Assembly: GCA_963844845.1 (NCBI GenBank)
Contig: CAWJPW010000009.1
Coordinates: 265,791 to 329,790, forward strand
Reading direction: 5' to 3'
DNA from: CAWJPW01 sp963844845
GTDB lineage: Bacteria; Acidobacteriota; Thermoanaerobaculia; Thermoanaerobaculales; Sulfomarinibacteraceae
Length of the DNA stretch: 64,000 nt
A program made the translations under genes and the position numbers. Positions 1 through 9,050 of this stretch are shown piece by piece; positions within the stretch are counted from its first letter, which is position 1, and each line of letters starts with the position of its first letter. The notes under the pieces are model-generated. The model was not told the origin of the DNA. It saw only the letters and a list, made by a program, of their open reading frames with translations, and searched no databases.

Positions 1-1
1 C

Positions 2-274
2 GCCGACATGCCGTGCGAGGTCCTCGGCCTCGACTGGCGGATGGACCTGGAGGCCGCCGCCGGCGCCCTGCCTCGACACGCCCTCCAGGGCAACCTCGAC
101 CCGGGCGTGCTCATGGGCCCGCCCGCCGTCATCCGAGAGCGCACCCGGGCGATGCTCCAGCACGCCCCGCGCTCCGGCTATATCGCCAACCTCGGCCACG
201 GCATCACCCCCGACGTTCCGGTGGCGCACCTGGAGGCCTTCGTGCGCGCCGTGCAGGAGTACCGGTATGCGTGA
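2..274 (+). CDS. hemE: Uroporphyrinogen III decarboxylase, C-terminal part
   Basis: This is the C-terminal ~90 residues of the enzyme that decarboxylates uroporphyrinogen III to coproporphyrinogen III in cytosolic heme synthesis. The start lies outside the window. The visible part carries the family's conserved end, QGNLDPGVLMGP followed by GYIANLGHGITPDVP. The TGA stop overlaps the ATG of hemN by 8 bases, so the two consecutive heme-pathway enzymes are probably co-translated. Identification is by family motif; nothing looks damaged in what can be seen. Confidence 0.9.
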   Translation, partial: ADMPCEVLGLDWRMDLEAAAGALPRHALQGNLDPGVLMGPPAVIRERTRAMLQHAPRSGYIANLGHGITPDVPVAHLEAFVRAVQEYRYA

Positions 275-1658
275 CCTCGCCGTCGACGCCGTGACCCCCG
301 AGCTGCTTGCCAAGTACGACCGGCCAGGGCCACGCTACACCTCCTATCCCACCGCACCACAGTTCCACGACGGCTTCGACGAGGCCGCCTACCGCCGCCA
401 TCTCGGCCAGGCAGCCGAACGCGACGACGAGCCGCTCTCCATGTACGTGCACATCCCCTTCTGCGACCAGCGCTGCACCTACTGCGGCTGTAACGTCGTC
501 ATCTCACCCCACCACGGCCCCGAGGAGCGCTACCTCGAGGCCCTCGAGCGGGAGCTCGACCTCCTCGCCGCGGCGTTGACGCCGCGCCGGCGGCTGAGCC
601 AGCTGCACTGGGGCGGCGGTACCCCAACCTATCTCTCACCCGAGCAGTGCCAGCGGCTGTTCGTCGCCATCACCGACCGCTTCCCGCTGGCCGACGGCGC
701 CGAAGTGGCGCTGGAGATCGACCCCTGCGTGACCAGCGAGGCGCATCTGGATACGCTCGCCGACCTGGGCTTCAACCGCATCTCCATGGGTCTCCAGGAT
801 CTCGACCCGTTCGTCCAGCAGGCGGTGAAGCGGGTGCAGCCCCTGGGCCTCACCCAGACGATGGTGGAGGGCGCCCGCCGACGCGGCTTCGGCTCGGTGA
901 ACATCGACCTCATGTACGGCCTCCCCCACCAGACCGAGGCGCAGTTCCGCGAGACCGTTCGCACGGTCATCGCCGAGCTCGCCCCCGACCGCGTGGCCTG
1001 CTTCTCCTACGCCCACGTGCCGTGGATCAAGCCTCACCAGCGCCAGCTCGAGGCGGCGTCCATGCCCGGCGGCTGGGACAAGTTCCGCCTCTTCGCCGGC
1101 GCCGCCGAGGAGTTCCTCGCGGCCGGATACCGCGCCATCGGCTTCGACCACTTCGCCAAGCCCGGCGACGAGCTCACCCATGCCATGGACGAGGGGCGGC
1201 TGCACCGCAACTTCATGGGCTATACGGTGATGCCCGCTTCCGACCAGCTCGGAGTGGGGACCACCGCCATCGGCGACGTCGCTGGAGCCTATGCGGCCAA
1301 CGAGAAGAACCTCGCCCGCTACCAGAGGGCGGTGGCCGAGGGCCAGCTGCCCATCGAGCGCGGCATCGCCCGCACCGCCGAGGACGAGCTCCGCGGCACC
1401 GTCATCCGCCAGATCATCTGCAACCTCAAGGTGAGCTGGCCGTGGGTGCACGAGCGTTTCGGGGTCGAGCCGAAGGAGCACTTTGCCGACGCCCTCGCCG
1501 AGCTCGTGCCCCTGGCCGATGACGGGTTCGTGGAGCTCGCCGATGACGGCCTCACCGTCACCCCGCTGGGCCGCCTCTTCCTGCGCAACATCTGCATGCC
1601 CTTCGACCCGTACCTCAAGCAGAAGAGCGACCGCCCGGTGTACTCACGAACGGTGTAG
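267..1658 (+). CDS. hemN: Oxygen-independent coproporphyrinogen III oxidase
   Basis: This radical SAM enzyme converts coproporphyrinogen III to protoporphyrinogen IX without oxygen. Residues 60-75 hold YVHIPFC and the CxxxCxxCxC signature (C66, C70, C73, C75): three Cys bind the 4Fe-4S cluster and the fourth Cys is typical of true HemN. Next come the GGGTPTYL glycine motif and a C-terminal HemN domain ending FDPYLKQK. The length (463 aa) matches the HemN family (~455-465) rather than the shorter HemW. The start overlaps hemE by 8 bases, indicating an operon. The need for heme fits the cytochromes elsewhere in the window, and the oxygen-independent type fits low-oxygen life (inference). Confidence 0.95.
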   Translation: MRDLAVDAVTPELLAKYDRPGPRYTSYPTAPQFHDGFDEAAYRRHLGQAAERDDEPLSMYVHIPFCDQRCTYCGCNVVISPHHGPEERYLEALERELDLLAAALTPRRRLSQLHWGGGTPTYLSPEQCQRLFVAITDRFPLADGAEVALEIDPCVTSEAHLDTLADLGFNRISMGLQDLDPFVQQAVKRVQPLGLTQTMVEGARRRGFGSVNIDLMYGLPHQTEAQFRETVRTVIAELAPDRVACFSYAHVPWIKPHQRQLEAASMPGGWDKFRLFAGAAEEFLAAGYRAIGFDHFAKPGDELTHAMDEGRLHRNFMGYTVMPASDQLGVGTTAIGDVAGAYAANEKNLARYQRAVAEGQLPIERGIARTAEDELRGTVIRQIICNLKVSWPWVHERFGVEPKEHFADALAELVPLADDGFVELADDGLTVTPLGRLFLRNICMPFDPYLKQKSDRPVYSRTV

Positions 1659-1696
1659 CAGCTCCAATCCCGAAGTGACGAAGGACCGCCGCCGAG

Positions 1697-2150
1697 GCAC
1701 GCCGGCCGCTTCGCGGCCTACGGCCACTCGGTCGGGTCCCGAGCGCACGCAAGCGTGCGTCGGGCGCCTCCCTCGCGTCCGGCCGTGGCTGCGCCACGGC
1801 GGCGTGCCTTGACGGCCTCGCCACCGCCCCGGAGCACAGTTCCTCCGGCGGGCGTGCCGTCCTTGACGTCTTCCCCGGAGCGCTTCCTCATCGGCTCGTC
1901 GTCGGCGGGAAACGTCAGGGGTGGCAACCCGCGGGGGTGGGTGGGGGGAGTGGCGGGAGGGGGCCGCGGGTATGGGTGGGAGGGGGGGTGGAGCAACCAC
2001 GGCCCTTGGCATCCGGAGTAGTGGCCCCAAACAACCACGAAGGCGGCTCGGCGCTCAGGGCCCGGGGGCGGCCTCGTTGCCGTCCGCCAGCTTGAGCCGC
2101 TGCCGCCCCCGGGGGCCGAGCCGCCGCCCGGGAGCCGGTGCCCGCAGCAC
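1697..2150 (+). repeat. Family A structured intergenic repeat, copy A1 (full length)
   Basis: This fills most of the 640-base gap between hemN and the acylase gene. A 5' module (1697-1812) holds three consecutive perfect hairpins (GGCCGC/GCGGCC, CGCACGC/GCGTGCG, GCCGTGGC/GCCACGGC). The core (about 1815-2150) holds a bulged stem, CCTTGACGT at 1861-1869 with ACGTCAGGG at 1912-1920. It then has a G-run-rich insert (about 1931-1990) and a long GC stem built from CCGGGGGCGGC and GCCGCCCCCGG. Related copies lie near 5470-5640, 11825-12180, 21238-21500, 37080-37588 and 43588-43833. No gene was found in this gap. Confidence 0.8.
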
Positions 2151-2301
2151 CCCCTCGCGTCCCGAAGCAGGGCTTCTCCGCACGACGTACCGTCCCGAGC
2201 AGTCCTCCTGGAGAACCGCGCTGAACCGCGTCCCCGGGATGACTCCGTGCGCCGTCGGCGTTAAGCTGAGGAGAACTGAATCGTACACAGGAGGGAAACC
2301 C

Positions 2302-5300
2302 ATGATGCGAACGAGCCGTGTTGTCTTGATGGTAGTAGTCTGTCTGGCCGTCGCCGCTCTCGGCGGCACCCAAACCCTGGCGCCCATGAGCGCCGGCGTC
2401 ATCCCGGTGGTGGCGCACCTCCCCGGTACCGGTACCTCCCAGTGGTCCACCAGCGTCTACGTCGCGCAGACCACAGGAGAGGCGCCCGCCACTGTGCGCT
2501 TCAGCCTGCTCGACCCGGGCGGCGAGGCCTGGGAGACCTCCATCACCGTCGGCGGAAACGGGGGCGCCGCCGAGCTCGCCGACGTCGTGCGCGCCGCGGG
2601 CGCCCCGAACGGCAAGTACGTGGCCACGTGGTGGTCCACTCAGCCGGTCGTGGTGTCCTCGCGTACCTTCACCACCGAGGCCTCCGGCAGCTACGGCCAG
2701 GGCATCGCCTCGGTGGCGCCGGGCAGCGGCTTCGGCGTCGGCGGCGAGGTGACCTTTCCCGCTCCGGTTGACTTCGACGGCCACCGCGTGAACGTGGGCA
2801 TCGCCAACTCGGGACCGGGCGAGCAGAGCTTCACCATCGCGACCCGCGACGCGTCGGGCGCCACCCTCAAGAGCTGGACCAAGACGGTGGCCGCCGGCGC
2901 CATCGAGCAGTTCCGCGCCAACGAGGACGGCTTCACGGGCGCCGGATCGGTGATGGTGCGCTGCGACTCGGGCTGCGACGGCAGCGCCTTCGGCTACACC
3001 TCGGTCGTTGTGAACGACTCCAACGACGCCTACTTCCAGTACGCGGCGGCGGCCGCCGGCCAGGCCCAGGTGGCGCCCGTGAGCACGGTGCGCGACGCCA
3101 AGGGCGTGTGGTTCATCACCGGCGGCTCGCTCTACGACGTCTACGAGGCCATGGGCTACGCCGTGGCCAGTGACCGCCTGTGGCAGGCCGAGACCTATCG
3201 GCGCTCATCACGGGGCACCATGGCCGAGGTCTTCGGCTCGTCGTTCCTCCAGGACGACATCCTGGTGCGCACCACCGGCTACAGCGAGGCCGAGCTCAAG
3301 GCGCAGTTCTCCGCACTCCCCGCCGAGGAGAAGTCGGTGATCCAGGGCTACGTGGACGGCTTCAACCGGCGTATCGCCGAGGTCAAGGCCAACCCCTCCC
3401 AGCTGCCCTTCGAGTTCAAGGCGGTGGGCCAGTCGCTGGGCACCACCTTCGTGCCCGCCGACTGGACGGTCACTGACGTCATCGCCTGGATGACGTTGCT
3501 GCTGCGTCAGTTCGACCCCGAGGCCACCGACACCGGCCAGCTCGACAACGCCGCGCTGCTGCAGGAGCTCGGCGCCGCCTTCCCCAGCCAGTACCAGGGG
3601 ATGTTCGCCGACCTGCGCTGGATCAACGACCCCGCGGCGCAGACCTACATTCCCGACAATGCCGGCGCTACCGGCATCTCACCCAAGCCGGCCACCTCCC
3701 AGCTGGCCGCGCTTCCTCCCATGGCCGATGCGGCCCGCCGGATCCGTGAGCGCCAGGCGCGCTTCGTCGCCGACACCGAGCGCATCAACGCCCGAGTGAA
3801 GATGGGGAGCTACGCGTGGGTCGTGAGCGCCGACAAGAGCGCCGACGGCCACCCGATCATCTACTCCGGCCCGCAGATGGGGTTCTACGTCCCGTCGATC
3901 ACACTCGAGGGATCGATCGTCGGTGGCGGCCTCGCCGTGTCCGGCATGACCATCGCCGGGATCCCCGGCATCATCATCGGCCGGACGCCCCACCATGCGT
4001 GGTCGATGCAGGTGGGCCACGCCCACACGGTGGACTACTACCTGGAGGCGCCGCAGTCGGTGCAGCTCAACCGGGTGGAGACCATCCACGTGGCCGGGGG
4101 CTCCGACGTCACCCTGCCGGTGTATCGCACGCCGCGGGGCCCGGTGGTGGACCCGGTGCCCTATGACCCCGCCAATCCGCCCGCCACCATCGTGTCGTGG
4201 CACTACACCCAGTGGAAGCAGGACGGCATGGCCATACGGTACGCCCTGAGGGCCGCCCGGGCCCAGAGCATCGCCGAGTTCGGTCAAGCCATCCAGGTCA
4301 TCCCCGTGAGCCAACACTTCTGCTACGCCGACCGCGACGGCAACATCGCCTACTGGATGTCGGGCTATGACTACGTGCGGCCCGCGGGTGTCGACGTCCG
4401 CCTGCCGCAGCTCGCCGATCCGTCCTCCGGCAAGCCCGGCGCGGTCCAGGTGATCCCCCGTCCCCACGACGAGAACACCGCGCAGGGCTGGTACGGCGGC
4501 TGGAACAACAAGGCCGAGGTGGACTACAACAACGCCACCAACAACTTCGGTTACTACTTCGGTCCCGCCCATCGGGCGCACGTGGTCAAGGAGTACCTGG
4601 ACAGCCACAACGACCTCACCTACCAACAGGTCAACGACCTCGCGCTCAACATAGCCACCACCGACTCCTTCGGCGGCGGCGGCAACCCCTGGGAGTTCGT
4701 GGAGAGCGCATTCACAGCGGCGGTGGAGGCCAACCCCACGGCGGACCGCACGGCGGCGCTCGCACTCCTCGACGGATGGGACGGTCATTTCGTCGCGGGC
4801 GGGTCCTCCGCGTGGGTCTCCGGGCTCTTCCGCTCCGACGCATGGGTGCTCCAGGACGCCTGGCTCCGCGAGGTCATGCGCCTCACCTTCGACGACGAGC
4901 TCACCACCGCCGGGACCAGCTACAACGCCCAGCCCAAGGGCATCCTCTTCAACGTCCTCCTGCACGCCATGGCCGGTGAGTCCGCCAGCATCGTCAACCA
5001 GTACGACTGGTTCCAGGACGCGTCGGGCTCGGGGCTGCCCACGACTCTGAACGGCATCATCGTACGGGCCCTCGACAACGTCCTGGCCACTCTCGGGCCC
5101 CAGCCGTGGAACGTGGCCCGCGGCTACATCCGCTACCGCCACGACATCCTCGGCGAGGTCCACACCACCCCGTTCGCGAGCCGTTCGACCTACGCTCACG
5201 AGGTCGAGATGGGCCCCGACGGACCCATGAAGATCCGCAGCATGTTCCCGCTCGGAGAGTCGGGCACCATTCTCGCCGACGAGTACGGCGCCCCGGTCTT

Positions 5301-5403
5301 CGACGCCAACTTCTTCAGCATGGCGCCGGTCTACGACGCCTTCGCACCGCGCGACTTCCCGCTCTTCGCGAGCTCGGGCTCGAGCACGAGCCCGAGACCG
5401 TGA
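2302..5403 (+). CDS. Secreted penicillin acylase-family (S45) Ntn hydrolase
   Basis: This predicted exported amidohydrolase of the penicillin/acyl-homoserine-lactone acylase family is 1,033 aa. The start ATG sits 6 bases after AGGAGGG (2289-2295). A signal peptide (about residues 1-24) precedes a ~190-residue beta-rich N-terminal domain not usual in the family. The acylase alpha region (from about residue 245, VRDAKGVWFITG) follows. The beta chain begins at a Gly-Ser junction, GSYAWVVSADKS, with Ser503 as predicted N-terminal nucleophile after self-cleavage. The GPQMGFYVPS motif, the conserved Asn region (WNNKAEVDYNNATNNFGYYF) and the C-terminal part follow. The substrate cannot be told from sequence; acyl-amide, AHL or a cell-wall-derived amide are all possible. 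The gene stands alone, followed by a terminator and flanked by inverted family A repeats. Confidence 0.85.
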   Translation: MMRTSRVVLMVVVCLAVAALGGTQTLAPMSAGVIPVVAHLPGTGTSQWSTSVYVAQTTGEAPATVRFSLLDPGGEAWETSITVGGNGGAAELADVVRAAGAPNGKYVATWWSTQPVVVSSRTFTTEASGSYGQGIASVAPGSGFGVGGEVTFPAPVDFDGHRVNVGIANSGPGEQSFTIATRDASGATLKSWTKTVAAGAIEQFRANEDGFTGAGSVMVRCDSGCDGSAFGYTSVVVNDSNDAYFQYAAAAAGQAQVAPVSTVRDAKGVWFITGGSLYDVYEAMGYAVASDRLWQAETYRRSSRGTMAEVFGSSFLQDDILVRTTGYSEAELKAQFSALPAEEKSVIQGYVDGFNRRIAEVKANPSQLPFEFKAVGQSLGTTFVPADWTVTDVIAWMTLLLRQFDPEATDTGQLDNAALLQELGAAFPSQYQGMFADLRWINDPAAQTYIPDNAGATGISPKPATSQLAALPPMADAARRIRERQARFVADTERINARVKMGSYAWVVSADKSADGHPIIYSGPQMGFYVPSITLEGSIVGGGLAVSGMTIAGIPGIIIGRTPHHAWSMQVGHAHTVDYYLEAPQSVQLNRVETIHVAGGSDVTLPVYRTPRGPVVDPVPYDPANPPATIVSWHYTQWKQDGMAIRYALRAARAQSIAEFGQAIQVIPVSQHFCYADRDGNIAYWMSGYDYVRPAGVDVRLPQLADPSSGKPGAVQVIPRPHDENTAQGWYGGWNNKAEVDYNNATNNFGYYFGPAHRAHVVKEYLDSHNDLTYQQVNDLALNIATTDSFGGGGNPWEFVESAFTAAVEANPTADRTAALALLDGWDGHFVAGGSSAWVSGLFRSDAWVLQDAWLREVMRLTFDDELTTAGTSYNAQPKGILFNVLLHAMAGESASIVNQYDWFQDASGSGLPTTLNGIIVRALDNVLATLGPQPWNVARGYIRYRHDILGEVHTTPFASRSTYAHEVEMGPDGPMKIRSMFPLGESGTILADEYGAPVFDANFFSMAPVYDAFAPRDFPLFASSGSSTSPRP

Positions 5404-5434
5404 GCTGACCGGCGGCCACACCGCCCAAGACCCG

Positions 5435-5460
5435 CGAGCCCGGCCTGACGGCCGGGCTCG
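5435..5460 (+). terminator. Stem-loop terminator after the acylase gene
   Basis: An 11-bp perfect GC stem (GAGCCCGGCC / GGCCGGGCTC plus an outer C-G) with a TGAC loop starts about 31 bases after the stop codon. It is followed by GTCGTTTGC, a weak T tract, so termination is plausible but not of the strongest type. Confidence 0.7.
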
Positions 5461-5469
5461 TCGTTTGCG

Positions 5470-5640
5470 GCCGCTTCTTTGAGCGCCAAGGACCAAGGTT
5501 GCCCCACCCCCAGACCACCAAGACCCGCGGCCCCCTCCCACCACTCCCCCGGCCGCCCCCGCGGGTTCACCACCCCGACGTTTCCCCAACGCGCCGCAAG
5601 GAAGACCGCAGTTCAGGAAAGACGCCAAGAACGGCACGCC
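5470..5640 (-). repeat. Family A repeat, copy A6 (partial, degraded)
   Basis: Read on the minus strand this matches the A1 core: a GTGCCGTTCTTGGCGT arm, a GGGAAACGTC arm, the G-run-rich insert and CCTTGGCGC. The 5' hairpin module and the 3' GC stem are missing. The stem survives only with G-T wobbles. It lies in the convergent gap after the acylase gene, in opposite orientation to A1. Confidence 0.65.
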
Positions 5641-5649
5641 CTCCGACCC

Positions 5650-5826
5650 AACCTGTCATCCTGAGCGGAGGTCCCGCCCCCAGGCGGGACCGGAGTCGAA
5701 GGATCTCCTGAACGGAGCCGGCGCCAACCTGTAGGCAAACCTACCCTGCCACACCCAGCCTTCTCCGGGGAGATCCTTCGACGCGCTCCGGCCCTCCGGG
5801 CCTCCGCTTGCTCAGGATGACAGGTT
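5650..5826. repeat. Family C palindromic element with 17-bp terminal inverted repeats
   Basis: A 177-bp unit is bounded by perfect inverted repeats, AACCTGTCATCCTGAGC at 5650-5666 and its complement at 5810-5826. Inside each end is a GC hairpin and a CGAAGGATCT / AGATCCTTCG pair. Single arms of the same motif recur at about 43929-43985, 51644-51686 and 53464-53516. The TCATCCTGAGC...CGAAGGATC motif is a very common intergenic repeat in many bacterial genomes. The element has no coding capacity. Confidence 0.75.
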
Positions 5827-5851
5827 GTTTGAGGCCCTGCCGCACGCCCCC

Positions 5852-5895
5852 AGTCCCGGTCACGGTCACGGTCACGGCCGCGGTCCCGGGCGACG
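5852..5895. repeat. Family D period-6 GC tract (D1)
   Basis: A degenerate hexamer tract of CGGTCA/CGGCCG/CGGTCC units lies between the convergent acylase and CAP-protein genes. Comparable tracts sit in the other convergent gaps of the core region. Confidence 0.7.
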
Positions 5896-5906
5896 GCCCC
5901 CGCCCC

Positions 5907-7532
5907 TCAGCCCCCTCCTCGCGCCAGCACCACCACGTAGGTGGCGGGGGTGCCTGGATCGCCGCCGTCCGCGACGCCGACGCCGGCGGCCTCGACGTCG
6001 GGGTCGGCGGTCCCTTTCGGAAGCGAGATGTCTCCCGGCACGAACGCCTGACCGGTGGCCACCGCCAGGCTCTTGAAGCGCACGCCGCGGCTCTCGAGCT
6101 CCTGCTTGACCGCGTCCACCGCCACGCCACGCCGGTAGCCGTCCGCGGCCACCTTCTCGGCGGCCGCGGCCGCCGCCCGGTCGAGGGGGGCCTCCCAGCG
6201 CACCGCCCCCACCCCGCGCCGGCGCCGCGACTCGCCGATCCTCTCCTGAATCGCCTTCTTCAAGGCGCTGGCGGAGTCCTTCTTCAACGGCTGCGCGAAC
6301 TCCTCGGTCACCACCCAGGTGGGCTCGCCGTCCGGCCCGGTCCCCCGCACGGCACCGATGCCCATCTGGGTGACGTCACTGGCGAGGATGTTGGCACGGT
6401 GGCCCGGGCTGCGCATGAGCGACTGGTGGAGATCCACCAGCGAGCCCGCCTCGGCAACGTTCTCGGCGGCGTCGCGCGCCGCATAGCCGGCGGCGTGAAG
6501 CCGCTTGTCGAGCCCGCCCCGCGTGGGTGACACGTGCCCGAAGTAGTGGTTCTCGGCCATGTCCCGGCTGTGCTCCCGAGCGGCCTCGGCCAGGGTGGCG
6601 TCGATGGGCAGCTGCGTCAGCCCGAAGCGGCGGCGTTCGTCGTTTACCAGCTGGGCAATGAAGCTCTCGGCCTGACCCGGGGTCGTGATGCCCGAGTCAT
6701 CGGGCAGGAGGTCGCCCCGCCAGAAGGCGGGCGCCGGCCGCCCCACCCACAGCGGAAACAGCGCCACAACCTCCGGTCCGCGGCGCCCGGTGGCGACCAG
6801 CTCCGCCCACTGCCGACCCGACCGCGAGCTCACCGGGACCGCGGCCACACCCCACGCTGCGGACGAGCCCGCCGAGGTCCGCTGGGTGCCGCCCCCCGGC
6901 ATGGTGCAGATCACGCGGGGATCGCGCAGCGCCCCGTCCAGCTTGAACTGGAGGTGAGCGTCACCGCCGGTCGGCACCTCCCTGGGCACCGGTTTGAGCT
7001 CGAAGGAGCGCTGAGCGAGGAGGAGTATCCACCTTCGAGCGTAGTCGGCGCCGTCCTCCGCGGACGCCGCCCCGACATGGGTGTAGCCGGAGCCCGGCAG
7101 AACCTTCTCGACCTGCTGAATGACGGGCTCGTCGGAGGTCTCGTCGGTCTCGATGACCACCACCGCTGCGGTAGCGTCGGCACACCCCGCCCAGTGCACG
7201 AGGAACTCGGTGGCGGCCAGGGGCAGCCGCTTGGCCTCGGCTGCCGGCATCTTCACGTACTGCTCAGCCGCCCGCTCCAGACAGGCCGAAACCTCGATGC
7301 CCCCGATCCGGCTGCGGATGGTCTGGGCCAGCGCCGAGTCGGCGCGATCCTGGGGGCCGGCCGAGTAGACAGTTGCACCCGGGCCCTGCGGCTGGACCGT
7401 CACCGGCCCCGTGGCTGCGGGCGCAGGGTCGTCCCGTAGGGGCTCGGCCGACTGAGGCCCGGCACAGCCCACCGCGAGCACCAGTACGGCCAAGCCGCCG
7501 GCGACCCGGCGGGACCGCTCGAGAGCGCTCAC
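5907..7532 (-). CDS. CAP/SCP-domain lipoprotein
   Basis: This 541-aa predicted outer-surface or periplasmic lipoprotein has a basic N terminus, a hydrophobic stretch and a lipobox AVGC with Cys23. Roughly residues 70-270 form an N-terminal region I do not recognise. A CAP (SCP/PR-1) domain follows at about 290-410, with HSRDMAENHYFGHVSP, AENVAEAGS and SPGHRANILAS, which include the cavity His/Glu residues of bacterial CAP proteins. The last ~110 residues again match nothing I know. The GTG start overlaps the terB stop (GTGA), so it is translationally coupled to the upstream TerB-like gene. The function of bacterial CAP proteins is mostly unsettled; no enzymatic claim is made. Confidence 0.8.
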   Translation of the reverse strand: MSALERSRRVAGGLAVLVLAVGCAGPQSAEPLRDDPAPAATGPVTVQPQGPGATVYSAGPQDRADSALAQTIRSRIGGIEVSACLERAAEQYVKMPAAEAKRLPLAATEFLVHWAGCADATAAVVVIETDETSDEPVIQQVEKVLPGSGYTHVGAASAEDGADYARRWILLLAQRSFELKPVPREVPTGGDAHLQFKLDGALRDPRVICTMPGGGTQRTSAGSSAAWGVAAVPVSSRSGRQWAELVATGRRGPEVVALFPLWVGRPAPAFWRGDLLPDDSGITTPGQAESFIAQLVNDERRRFGLTQLPIDATLAEAAREHSRDMAENHYFGHVSPTRGGLDKRLHAAGYAARDAAENVAEAGSLVDLHQSLMRSPGHRANILASDVTQMGIGAVRGTGPDGEPTWVVTEEFAQPLKKDSASALKKAIQERIGESRRRRGVGAVRWEAPLDRAAAAAAEKVAADGYRRGVAVDAVKQELESRGVRFKSLAVATGQAFVPGDISLPKGTADPDVEAAGVGVADGGDPGTPATYVVVLARGGG

Positions 7533-8053
7533 GAGCGCAGCACCGCACGCTTGTCGCGGAACTCGCTCCGTGCAGCGATGTAGTCACTGTGCTCCAGGCC
7601 CAGCTCGTCGGCGACTCGCCGCGCCTCCTCCTCCTCGCGGAGCGAGATGGAGTCGTCGGCCGCCGACACCGCGAAGAGGCAGTGCAGGAGGCGACGCTTC
7701 TCCTCCGGGCTGGCGGTGCGCCGCAGCTCGCGGGTCACCAGGTAGTCCTCGGTGCCACCTCGAAGCTCGTTCTGGCGCGCCGCGATCTCCGCCACGAGCT
7801 CGGCCTGGGCCTCGTCCATCTCGCCGAAGTCGGAGACGATTCTGGCGATGGCGTGACGCTCCGCCTGGCTGATGTCCAGGTCGGCGTTGGCGACCCGGGC
7901 CAGCACGAAGGCGAAGGCCGCGACGAAGCGCGCACGCTCGGGCGGCAGCCCCTCGAGCTTGGACATGATCTCCCGCACCGGCGCCGACACCTGGGAGTCC
8001 TCTTTCCGTGGGGCCTTGGCCTCGCCGAAACCGAGAAGCTCAAAAAGCGACAT
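7529..8053 (-). CDS. TerB-like (tellurite resistance B fold) protein
   Basis: This is a 174-aa cytosolic protein. ATG 8053 is chosen because GGGAGGGTG lies just upstream; the frame stays open further upstream but without a good start. Residues ~50-170 show the TerB/DjlA-type helical domain: ADLDISQAERHAIARIVSDF, then a second half with AADDSISLREEEEARRVADEL, both acidic turns characteristic of the family's metal-binding helices. The family is linked to stress responses and membrane-associated complexes, but the precise role is not established. It lies between nadC (91-base gap) and the CAP lipoprotein (4-base overlap). Confidence 0.75.
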   Translation of the reverse strand: MSLFELLGFGEAKAPRKEDSQVSAPVREIMSKLEGLPPERARFVAAFAFVLARVANADLDISQAERHAIARIVSDFGEMDEAQAELVAEIAARQNELRGGTEDYLVTRELRRTASPEEKRRLLHCLFAVSAADDSISLREEEEARRVADELGLEHSDYIAARSEFRDKRAVLRS

Positions 8054-8144
8054 GCTCACCCTCCCGCCTGACCCAACCGGGTCGGGCCTGCAGGCATTCT
8101 CCCAGCCCCGCCCCGCGACGCCAAGGAAGCCCGCTCCCAGGGCC

Positions 8145-9008
8145 TCACGCGAGCCGCACCTCGAGGGAGAGGTCGAGGGCGGGAGCGCTGTGGGTGAGGG
8201 CGCCCACCGACAGGAGGTCCACACCGCTGGCGGCCACCTCCTGGGCGGAGTCAAGGGTGATGCCGCCGGAGGCCTCGGTGATGATGCGGTGATCGACCAG
8301 TGCCACTGCCCGCCGCAGGGTAGCCGGGTCCATGTTGTCCAGGAGCACGGCGTCCACCGGACAATCCAGCGCCTCGTCGAGCTGGGCGAGGGTGTCCACC
8401 TCCACCTCGACCACGACCGTGTGACCGAGGACGGCGCGCACCCGCTCCACAGCGGCGCCGAGGCCGCCGGCCACGACGATGTGGTTGTCCTTGACGAGGA
8501 CGGCGTCGTCGAGACCGAACCGGTGGTTGAAGCCACCGCCGCAGCGCACCGCATACTTCTCGAGCGCGCGAAGCCCCGGCGTGGTCTTCCGGGTGCAGAC
8601 GACCCGGGCACGGGTCCCTGCCACCGCCCGCACGTAGGCGTCCGTAAGGGTGGCGACGCCTCCGAGGCGCGCCAAGAAATTGAGCGCGGTGCGCTCGCCG
8701 GTGAGAATCGCCCGCGCCGCGCCCCGCACCTCCAGCAGCACCTCGCCCGGCGCGACCTCCGCACCGTCGACCGTCGTGGCGATGGCCTCCACCGAGGGAT
8801 CGAGCACCCTGAACGCCGACGCGGCCACCGCCAGGCCGGCGACCCGACCGGGCGCGCGGGCGACGATCCGCCCGGTGGCACCGGCCGTGAGCCCCACGAC
8901 GGCGTCGGTAGTGAGGTCGCCGGCCCGGCCGAGGTCCTCGAGCAGGGCGCTTCGCACGATGTCTTCGTAGAGCAACGGCTGCATGGGTGCAGGCTTGAAC
9001 GAGTCCAC
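8145..9008 (-). CDS. nadC: Nicotinate-nucleotide pyrophosphorylase (quinolinate phosphoribosyltransferase)
   Basis: This enzyme forms nicotinate mononucleotide from quinolinate and PRPP, the last step of de novo pyridine-nucleotide synthesis. Visible motifs are LLEDLGRAGDLTTDAVV, the GERTALNFLARLGGVATLT region, CTRKTTPGLRALEKYAVRCGGGFNHRFGL (Arg/Lys substrate contacts) and VEVEVDTLAQL. Length ~287 aa is normal. GTG 9008 is preferred, 5 bases after AAGGAGG; a GTG two codons upstream lies inside the ribosome-binding site. It is the last gene of nadA-nadB-nadC, 42 bases after nadB. Confidence 0.93.
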   Translation of the reverse strand: MDSFKPAPMQPLLYEDIVRSALLEDLGRAGDLTTDAVVGLTAGATGRIVARAPGRVAGLAVAASAFRVLDPSVEAIATTVDGAEVAPGEVLLEVRGAARAILTGERTALNFLARLGGVATLTDAYVRAVAGTRARVVCTRKTTPGLRALEKYAVRCGGGFNHRFGLDDAVLVKDNHIVVAGGLGAAVERVRAVLGHTVVVEVEVDTLAQLDEALDCPVDAVLLDNMDPATLRRAVALVDHRIITEASGGITLDSAQEVAASGVDLLSVGALTHSAPALDLSLEVRLA

Positions 9009-9050
9009 GCTCACCTCCTTGCGGTGATTCCGAAGCGGCGCGTCTGGGGA

